Below are positions 6,508-11,371 of a stretch of 11,371 nucleotides of DNA, piece by piece; positions within the stretch are counted from its first letter, which is position 1, and the number at the start of each line of letters is the position of its first letter. The notes beneath the pieces are model-generated. The model saw only the letters and a program-made list of their open reading frames with translations, did no database searches and was not told where the DNA came from. The position numbers and the translations under genes were made by a program. Source of the stretch: Alphaproteobacteria bacterium UBA7691 (GTDB lineage Bacteria > Pseudomonadota > Alphaproteobacteria > Ferrovibrionales > Ferrovibrionaceae); contig DLGP01000034.1 in assembly GCA_002482765.1 (NCBI GenBank), forward strand, positions 49,323 to 60,693, given 5' to 3'.

Positions 6508-7521
6508 ATGCAGGGCAAATCATGGATTGCTGTGTCTGTTATGCTGGGGGCGGCGACGGTTGCTGTCACATTGCCGGCGCAGGCGCAGGACTGGAAGCCG
6601 ACCAAGCCGATCACCGTGATCGTGCCCTGGGCTGCCGGTGGTTCCACCGACCAGGTGATCCGCGTCACCGCCGGTGAACTGGAGCAGGTTCTGGGCCAGA
6701 AGGTGGTGGTGGTGAACCAGCCCGGTGCCTCGGGTTCGATTGGCTCCAAGACCGCCTGGGAAGCGCCGAAGGATGGCTATACCTGGACTTCCGGCGCGGC
6801 CAAGGATATCGGCACCTATGCCGTGTCTGGCCTGCTTGACACCAAGATGGATGATTGGAGCTTCTACCTCACCGTTGCCAACCAGTCGGTGGTCAGTGTC
6901 AACGCCAATTCGCCCTACAAGACCCTGGCCGATCTGCTGGCGGCGATGAAGGCCAAGCCGGGGCAGATTTCGGTGGCTACGGCGGGCGTGAATTCCTCGG
7001 GCCATTTTGGCTCGGAAGCCTTGGCGCGCGGCGCCGGCGTCACCTACAAGCATGTCTCTTATGATGGCGGCAATCCGGCGGTGATCTCCACCGTGTCGGG
7101 CGAAACCGAAGTCACCACCCAGCTTGGTGTTGAGCAGGTGGAAATGATCCGCGCCAAGCGCCTGCGCCCGTTGGCGGTGCTGGCTTCCAAGCCGCTGGAA
7201 GTGGATGGCATACCGGCGATTGAGCCGGTGACCAAGACACTGCCGAATTTCCGCACCGAGACCAATTATTTCGGCATCTTTGTGCCGAAGGGTGTGCCGG
7301 CGGAAGTGACCAACACGCTGGACAAGGTGTGGAAGGAAAAGATCGCCAATTCGGCGGCGCTGAAGAAATACGCCACCGACAAGGGCGCGCTGTTTGATCC
7401 GTCCTATGGCGATGCGGCCAAGAAGGCGGCATTCCCGGCCATCCAGGGCGCTGCCTGGATTTTGCAGGAAGGCGGCAAGGCCAAGGTTTCGCCGGATACG
7501 CTCGGCATTCCGAAGCCCTGA
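6508..7521 (+). CDS. TTT-family periplasmic substrate-binding protein (Bug/TctC type)
   Basis: This 337-residue protein begins with a short signal peptide (MQGKSWIAVSVMLGAATVAVTLPAQA) with a likely cleavage after AQA at residue 26. The mature protein has the Bug-family landmarks PITVIVPWAAGGSTDQ (34-49), VVVVNQPGASGSIGS (66-80) and PKDGYTW (87-93). Such proteins capture carboxylated ligands in the periplasm and pass them to the TctB/TctA membrane proteins. The start at 6508 is chosen for GGAGGA 8 bases upstream and because it gives a compact signal peptide; in-frame ATGs at 6451 and 6484 would add an unlikely basic extension. The ligand cannot be predicted. Next to pxp genes, 5-oxoproline or another lactam acid is possible. 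A strong stem-loop follows the stop, and a TetR-type operator lies upstream. Confidence 0.92.
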   Translation: MQGKSWIAVSVMLGAATVAVTLPAQAQDWKPTKPITVIVPWAAGGSTDQVIRVTAGELEQVLGQKVVVVNQPGASGSIGSKTAWEAPKDGYTWTSGAAKDIGTYAVSGLLDTKMDDWSFYLTVANQSVVSVNANSPYKTLADLLAAMKAKPGQISVATAGVNSSGHFGSEALARGAGVTYKHVSYDGGNPAVISTVSGETEVTTQLGVEQVEMIRAKRLRPLAVLASKPLEVDGIPAIEPVTKTLPNFRTETNYFGIFVPKGVPAEVTNTLDKVWKEKIANSAALKKYATDKGALFDPSYGDAAKKAAFPAIQGAAWILQEGGKAKVSPDTLGIPKP

Positions 7522-7536
7522 TACGGTAACCAGATG

Positions 7537-7568
7537 AGGCCGCCCGGCGCGCATGTGCCGGGCGGCCT
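7537..7568 (+). terminator. Perfect 12-bp GC-rich stem-loop between binding-protein and membrane genes
   Basis: AGGCCGCCCGGC (7537-7548) and GCCGGGCGGCCT (7557-7568) form a perfect 12-bp stem with an 8-base loop. There is no T-run after it (TGTGCTTTG), so it is not a standard full terminator. It lies in the 68-bp gap between the binding-protein stop and the tctB-like start. By analogy with other transporter operons it may protect the upstream mRNA or partly stop transcription, giving more binding protein than membrane protein. Confidence 0.7.
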
Positions 7569-7589
7569 TGTGCTTTGCGGGAGAGTAAA

Positions 7590-8123
7590 ATGGACCAGAG
7601 CGCACAAAACAGCGAAACCGAAACCCAGGCCAATCTGAGCCGGGCGGATTTCTGGTCCAGTTTCCTGTGGATCGGCCTTGGCCTTGCCATCGTGGTGATA
7701 AGCTGGCGCATGGACCGGCTGGAGCATTTGCAGGCCAGCATCTACACCGCGCCGGGGCTGGTGCCGGCCTTTCTCGGCCTGGCCATTGCCTTCATGGGGG
7801 TGATCCTGCTGCTGCGTGCTTTGCGCCAGGGTGCGCTGCTGCCGCGCACAAGGCGGCCGCTGGTGCTGGCCGACCATTGGCGCCTGATCTTTTCGCTTGG
7901 CTGGTCGCTGTTCTATGCGCTGGTGATTGTGTCTCGCACATTGCCTTTCTGGCTGATCACCGCCTGTTACGTTTCGGTGTTTGTGCTGGTGTTCCAATAT
8001 GCCGAACGCCGTGCTGCCGGTCAGGTGAAGCGCGGCCTGATCGTGGCGGTGGTGCATGGCCTGATCGCCGGTTTGCTGATCCAGTATGTGTTCGAGGAAT
8101 TGTTCCTCGTCCGGTTGCCGTGA
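7590..8123 (+). CDS. TTT-family small membrane subunit (TctB type)
   Basis: This 177-residue membrane protein has the length and layout of the small TctB subunit. The tail MDQSAQNSETETQANLSRADF is followed by hydrophobic segments at about 23-40, 55-76 (TAPGLVPAFLGLAIAFMGVILLL), 97-115, 118-136 and 148-168. The SIYTAPGLVPAFLGL stretch is a typical TctB landmark; sequence elsewhere is poorly conserved in this family. It sits in the inner membrane with the large subunit and helps import the ligand with a cation gradient. The start at 7590 has GGAGAG 4 bases upstream; a TTG start 15 bases earlier would lie at the foot of the stem-loop and is less likely. The order binding protein - small subunit - large subunit supports the call. 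Confidence 0.88.
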   Translation: MDQSAQNSETETQANLSRADFWSSFLWIGLGLAIVVISWRMDRLEHLQASIYTAPGLVPAFLGLAIAFMGVILLLRALRQGALLPRTRRPLVLADHWRLIFSLGWSLFYALVIVSRTLPFWLITACYVSVFVLVFQYAERRAAGQVKRGLIVAVVHGLIAGLLIQYVFEELFLVRLP

Positions 8124-8133
8124 GGATTGTATC

Positions 8134-9657
8134 ATGTTTGACGGCCTGACCGGTTTCGCCACCTCGATTGTCAATTTCTCCAACCCGACCACAATTCTCT
8201 ATGCCCTCGGCGCCACGCTGGTGGGCTTGGTGATCGGCGCCTTGCCCGGCCTCACTGCCACCATGGGCGTGGCGCTGATGACAACGCTGACCCTGAAGCT
8301 GCCTTCGGCGGATGCGCTGCTGATCCTGATCTGCACTTATGTCGGCGCCATCTATGGCGGCAGCCGCAGCGCCATCCTGCTCAATATCCCCGGCACGCCG
8401 GCCTCGGCGGCGTCCTGCCTGGATGGCTACGCGCTGGCCAAGCAGGGCCTGGCCGGCCGCGCCATGGGCATCGCCACCTCCGGCTCGATCCTCGGCACCT
8501 GGATCGGCATGTTTTTCCTCGCCCTGTTCACGCCGATCCTGGGCGAGATGGCGCTGAAATTCGGCGCCTATGAATTTTTCTGGCTCGCCGTGTTCGGCGT
8601 GGTGATCTCGGGCAACCTCACCGGCACCGACCCACTGAAAGGCTGGATCGCCGGCTTTATCGGCCTGTTCATCGCCGCCATCGGCCAGGAAGGCATGTAT
8701 GCCTATGACCGCTTTACCTTCGGTGTGCATGACCTGTCTGGCGGCATCGCCCTGATCCCGGCCCTGGTCGGGGTGTTCGGCTTTGCCGAAGTGCTCAGCG
8801 TGATGAAGGACAAGCCGCAGAAATTCATCATCAACACCTACGACACCGTGATCCCCAGGATTCGTGATGTGGTGCAATATTGGCGCACTATCATCCGTTC
8901 CGGCCTGATCGGCACATTTATCGGCATTGTGCCGGGAGTTGGCGAGGATGTGGCGGCTTGGTCGTCCTATGCGGCGGCGCGGCGCGCCAGTAAGGAAAAG
9001 GAAAAATTCGGCAAGGGTTCGGTGGAAGGTCTGATGGCGGCGGAAACCGGCGACAATGCCTGTGTTCCCGGCGCGGTGATTCCGGTGCTCACCCTGGCAG
9101 TGCCGGGTTCGGCACCGGCCGCCGTGCTGCTGGCCGCCATGCTGATCCACGGTGTGCGGCCCGGCCCGCTGATCATGGTGGAGAGTCCGCAATTTGTTTA
9201 CGACGTGGTGGCGATGATGCTGTTCGCCTCCATCGGCATCCTGTTCTACGGCCTGACTTTGACCAAGCTCCTGGTCAAGGTGCTGCTGGTACCGCGCCCG
9301 CTGATCATGCCGGTGATCTTTGTGCTCTGCGCGGTTGGCTCCTATGCCATTGCGTCACGGCCCTTCGACATCCTGGTGATGCTATGCTTCGGCGTGCTGG
9401 GCTTGGTGCTGCGCGGGCTGAATTATCCGATGGCGCCGCTTGTGCTTGGCATTGTGCTGGGCGATCTGCTTGATAAGAGCCTGCGCCGTGGCCTCACACT
9501 CTCGGATGGTGACCTGACGCCGTTTTTCACCAGGCCGATCTCGGTGGTGCTGTTCCTGCTGGTGGCGCTTACCGTGCTGATGAATGTGCCGGTGGCGCGC
9601 CGTGCCATGGGCCAGGGCATGAGCCTGTTGCTCAAGCCGCTGCGGCGCGGCGCGTGA
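8134..9657 (+). CDS. TTT-family large membrane subunit (TctA type)
   Basis: This 507-residue polytopic inner-membrane protein is the usual length for TctA. The conserved N-terminal blocks are clear: IGALPGLTATMGVALM (34-49), CTYVGAIYGGSRSAILLNIPGTPASAASCLDGYALAKQG (67-105 region), and later GLIGTFIGIVPGVGEDVAAWSSYAAA, with a second-half block TGDNACVPGAVIPVLTLAVPGS. It forms the cation-coupled channel for the ligand delivered by the Bug-type protein. The ATG at 8134 has GAGG 8 bases upstream within the tctB stop region; an upstream in-frame start at 8086 lies inside tctB and lacks support. After its stop comes a short gap holding the epimerase promoter. All three transporter genes are intact. 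Confidence 0.95.
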   Translation: MFDGLTGFATSIVNFSNPTTILYALGATLVGLVIGALPGLTATMGVALMTTLTLKLPSADALLILICTYVGAIYGGSRSAILLNIPGTPASAASCLDGYALAKQGLAGRAMGIATSGSILGTWIGMFFLALFTPILGEMALKFGAYEFFWLAVFGVVISGNLTGTDPLKGWIAGFIGLFIAAIGQEGMYAYDRFTFGVHDLSGGIALIPALVGVFGFAEVLSVMKDKPQKFIINTYDTVIPRIRDVVQYWRTIIRSGLIGTFIGIVPGVGEDVAAWSSYAAARRASKEKEKFGKGSVEGLMAAETGDNACVPGAVIPVLTLAVPGSAPAAVLLAAMLIHGVRPGPLIMVESPQFVYDVVAMMLFASIGILFYGLTLTKLLVKVLLVPRPLIMPVIFVLCAVGSYAIASRPFDILVMLCFGVLGLVLRGLNYPMAPLVLGIVLGDLLDKSLRRGLTLSDGDLTPFFTRPISVVLFLLVALTVLMNVPVARRAMGQGMSLLLKPLRRGA

Positions 9658-9673
9658 AGCCGTGAATCCGGGA

Positions 9674-9703
9674 TTGACGCAGCCGGTTGTCTGCGGCTAT
9701 AAG
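9674..9703 (+). promoter_or_regulatory. Sigma70-like promoter for epimerase/enolase-superfamily operon
   Basis: TTGACG (9674-9679) and TATAAG (9698-9703) are separated by 18 bp; each matches consensus at 5 of 6 bases. Transcription would start near 9710, inside the 26-bp palindrome. It is the best-looking promoter in the window. Its -10 lies in the left arm of the palindrome, so a bound dimer would block RNA polymerase directly. Confidence 0.65.
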
Positions 9704-9723
9704 TAACCAATTGGTTACTTATA
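9698..9723. promoter_or_regulatory. 26-bp perfect palindromic operator
   Basis: The left arm TATAAGTAACCAA (9698-9710) is the exact reverse complement of the right arm TTGGTTACTTATA (9711-9723), with no spacer. The core GTAAC-N6-GTTAC is shared with the site at 6398-6413, as is the 9-bp half GTTACTTAT (9714-9722). It covers the -10 and start region of the promoter, a classic repressor position. The TetR protein at 5706-6377 is the obvious candidate ligand. Confidence 0.8.
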
Positions 9724-9745
9724 CTCTGGAAGCGTGACAAACCGC

Positions 9746-10564
9746 ATGCGCATCAGTCTCTGCAACGAAGTGCTCAATCCGCTGCCGCTGGCCGAGCAAT
9801 GCGCGCTGGCGGCCGAGCTGGGTTATGACGGGCTGGAGATTGCGCCGTTCACGCTGGCGGAAAATCCGCTCGAATTGTCGCGCACAGCGCGGCGTGCCAT
9901 CCGCCGTTTGGTGGAGGATGCCGGCCTCAAGGTCACCGGCCTGCATTGGCTGCTGGTGGCACCCAAGGGCCTGTCGCTCACCGATCCGGATGCAGCAGTG
10001 CGTGAGCGCACGATCGCGGCGATGCAGCAGCTTTGTGGCCTGTGCCATGATCTGGGCGGCGATTATCTGGTGCACGGTTCACCCGTGCAGCGCCGGTTGC
10101 CGGATGACGATCCGCAGCGCGCGCGCGATTGGGCCATGGCCGGTTTTGCCGCAGCGGCCGAGGCGGCGGCGGCGCAAGGTGTGGTTTATTGCCTGGAACC
10201 GCTATCGCGCCATGAAACCAATTTCATCAATACCGTGGCGGAAGCGGCCGACCTAGTGCGCCAGATCAACAATCCGGCTTTCCGCACCATGATCGATTGC
10301 AGCGCGGCCGGTCTGACAGAAGCGCAGGATGTGCCGGCGCTGATCGCGCAATGGCTGCCCAGCGGCCTGATCGGCCATGTGCAGGTGAATGATCCCAATC
10401 GCAAGGGGCCGGGCCAGGGCGAGATGGATTTTGCCCCGATCCTGGCTGCCTTGGCACAGCATGGCTATGCCGGCGATCTGGGCGTTGAGCCCTTTATCTA
10501 TGAACCCGATGGCCCGGGCGCAGCGCGTTTTGCCATCCAGTATCTGCGGAAGCTGCTGCCATGA
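9746..10564 (+). CDS. TIM-barrel sugar isomerase/epimerase (AP endonuclease family 2 fold, hydroxypyruvate-isomerase-like metal site)
   Basis: This 272-residue protein (from the ATG at 9746) has the xylose-isomerase-like TIM-barrel features of the sugar phosphate isomerase/epimerase family. A metal-binding set can be assigned: E151 in VYCLEPLSRHETNF, D184 in MIDCSAAG, Q213 in GHVQVNDPNRKGPGQG, and E248 in LGVEPFIYEPDG; R219 is also conserved. Ketose 3-epimerases usually have His where Q213 lies; Gln is found in hydroxypyruvate isomerase-like enzymes, so the protein may act on a small keto acid or sugar acid. GTG at 9734 is an alternative start, but GGAAG is only 1 base from it, while the ATG begins the typical MRISLCNEVL. 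It follows the palindromic promoter and overlaps the next gene by ATGA. The true substrate is unknown. Confidence 0.87.
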   Translation: MRISLCNEVLNPLPLAEQCALAAELGYDGLEIAPFTLAENPLELSRTARRAIRRLVEDAGLKVTGLHWLLVAPKGLSLTDPDAAVRERTIAAMQQLCGLCHDLGGDYLVHGSPVQRRLPDDDPQRARDWAMAGFAAAAEAAAAQGVVYCLEPLSRHETNFINTVAEAADLVRQINNPAFRTMIDCSAAGLTEAQDVPALIAQWLPSGLIGHVQVNDPNRKGPGQGEMDFAPILAALAQHGYAGDLGVEPFIYEPDGPGAARFAIQYLRKLLP

Positions 10565-11371
10565 CCATGCCGCTCTTCCGTATCCGCGAGATTGCCCTGT
10601 TTGAGCGCCCGGTGCGGCTGCGGCTGCCGTTCCGCTTTGGCGTGGTGACATTGCGTGAGGCACCGCAGGCTTTTGTGCGGTTGGTGATCGAGACGGCAGA
10701 AGGCCGCCTCGCCACCGGCATGGCAGCCGAACTGATGGTGCCGAAATGGTTCGACAAGAATCCGGCGCTCAGCAACGAACAGAATTTCGCCCAGTTGCGC
10801 CGCAGCCTCGGCAACGCTGTGGATGCTTACCAGGATGGCGGCTTGCGCAGCGCCTTCGGCCATTCCGCCGCGCATCATGCCACTCTGCTGGCAGCAGGTG
10901 CCGCCGCCGGGCTGAACCCGCTGGTGGCCTCTTATGGCCCGGCTTTGCTTGATCGTGCCGTGATCGATGCCTTGTGCCGCCTGCTCGGCACCAGCTTTGG
11001 CGCCGCATTACGCAGCAATCTCTATGGCATTGAGGCGGGTGTGCTCACCCCCGATCTGGCCGGCTTTGATATCGCCGGTTTCCTGGCGCAGCTTTCGCCC
11101 TGCCGCCGCATTGCTGCCCGGCATACCGTGGGTATGCTCGATCCGCTGGCGGAAGCCGATTTGCAGCCCGGCGAACGGCTGAATGATGGTTTGCCGGAAA
11201 GCCTTGAAGGTGTGATAACCGCCTATGGCTTGCGCTGGTTCAAGCTCAAGGTTGGCGGCGACATGGCGCAGGATCTGGCCCGGCTCAAGGCCATTGCGGC
11301 CGTGCTGGATCAGGGCGCCGCGCCCTACCGCGCCAGCCTGGATGGCAACGAACAATATGATGATGTGGCGG
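10561..11371 (+). CDS. Enolase-superfamily enzyme (mandelate racemase/muconate lactonizing-like), C-terminus cut by window edge
   Basis: The frame is open for 270 codons to the right edge. The start MTMPLFRIREIALFERPVRL, with LPFRFGVV soon after, resembles the capping domain of the enolase superfamily. The barrel begins late: WFKLKVGG gives the K228-x-K230 motif, and SLDGNEQ gives D261-x-N263, the place of the first metal-binding Asp. The other two metal ligands lie beyond the window. In most mandelate racemase-group proteins the KxK motif is near residue 160, so this protein has about 60 extra residues before the barrel, containing the stretch MVPKWFDKNPALSNEQNF and an H-rich segment (HSAAHHATLLAAG). 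Members abstract the proton next to a carboxylate, in dehydratase, racemase or epimerase reactions. It overlaps the epimerase by ATGA, with GGAAG 8 bases upstream, so both act in one pathway. Confidence 0.8.
   Translation, partial: MTMPLFRIREIALFERPVRLRLPFRFGVVTLREAPQAFVRLVIETAEGRLATGMAAELMVPKWFDKNPALSNEQNFAQLRRSLGNAVDAYQDGGLRSAFGHSAAHHATLLAAGAAAGLNPLVASYGPALLDRAVIDALCRLLGTSFGAALRSNLYGIEAGVLTPDLAGFDIAGFLAQLSPCRRIAARHTVGMLDPLAEADLQPGERLNDGLPESLEGVITAYGLRWFKLKVGGDMAQDLARLKAIAAVLDQGAAPYRASLDGNEQYDDVA

Noticed and set aside
7525..7531. GGTAACC after the binding-protein gene as a third operator
   Set aside because: Only a half-site; no GTTAC follows at the 11-bp offset seen in the two real palindromes.
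7957..9192. 411-codon minus-strand open frame opposite the TctA-type gene
   Set aside because: The opposite strand encodes a clear TctA-type protein with family motifs; the antisense product is low-complexity in His, Gly and Asp.
9679..9698. Imperfect inverted repeat (AGCCG/CGGCT) after the TctA-type gene as a terminator
   Set aside because: The stem is only 5 bp with a large loop and no T-run, and it lies in the spacer of a good promoter.
1..11371. Mobile element, phage, CRISPR or defence system signals
   Set aside because: I saw no transposase, integrase, terminal repeats, direct-repeat/spacer array or toxin-antitoxin pair; all large frames belong to metabolic, transport or regulatory families of similar composition.

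Overview
The window is GC-rich, densely coding bacterial DNA. The high G+C, the family make-up (a Bug/TctC-type tripartite tricarboxylate transporter, PxpBCA, a TetR regulator with a NicS-like look, a BKACE enzyme) and codon style fit a proteobacterium, most likely an alphaproteobacterium. This is inferred from gene families and style only; no rRNA or tRNA is present. It looks like a chromosomal catabolic region: there are no insertion sequences, phage genes, CRISPR arrays or tRNAs, and almost every base is in a gene.

Layout. (1) Positions 1-3007, minus strand: an operon reading right to left, with a MurR/RpiR-type regulator, a class III PLP aminotransferase and a beta-keto acid cleavage enzyme (DUF849/BKACE, cut by the left edge). 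The genes overlap by ATGA. (2) Positions 3008-3163: a divergent control region with tandem AAACAT-type repeats and a plausible promoter for the rightward genes. (3) Positions 3164-6377, plus strand: pxpB-pxpC-pxpA (ATP-dependent 5-oxoprolinase type) followed 3 bp later by a TetR-family regulator. (4) Positions 6378-9657: a small hairpin, a palindromic operator, then a complete TTT-type transporter (periplasmic binding protein, small membrane subunit, large membrane subunit), with a perfect 12-bp stem-loop between the binding protein and the membrane genes. (5) Positions 9658-11371: a well-formed sigma70-like promoter whose -10 lies in a 26-bp perfect palindrome, then a TIM-barrel sugar isomerase/epimerase and an enolase-superfamily enzyme (cut by the right edge).

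How it may work together. The palindromes before the transporter and before the epimerase share GTAAC-N6-GTTAC and an identical 9-bp half GTTACTTAT. The simplest reading is that the TetR protein encoded at 5706-6377 controls both units, linking uptake, lactam/5-oxoproline opening and the epimerase/enolase-superfamily enzymes in one regulon. The leftward operon encodes an aminotransferase and a beta-keto acid cleavage enzyme, a logical pair for degrading a beta-amino acid. Whether the two halves treat the same compound is not shown by the sequence. PxpA departs from the usual family sequence at several conserved motifs, so the lactam substrate may not be 5-oxo-L-proline. No single gene is of an unknown family; the novelty, if any, is the combination and its regulon.
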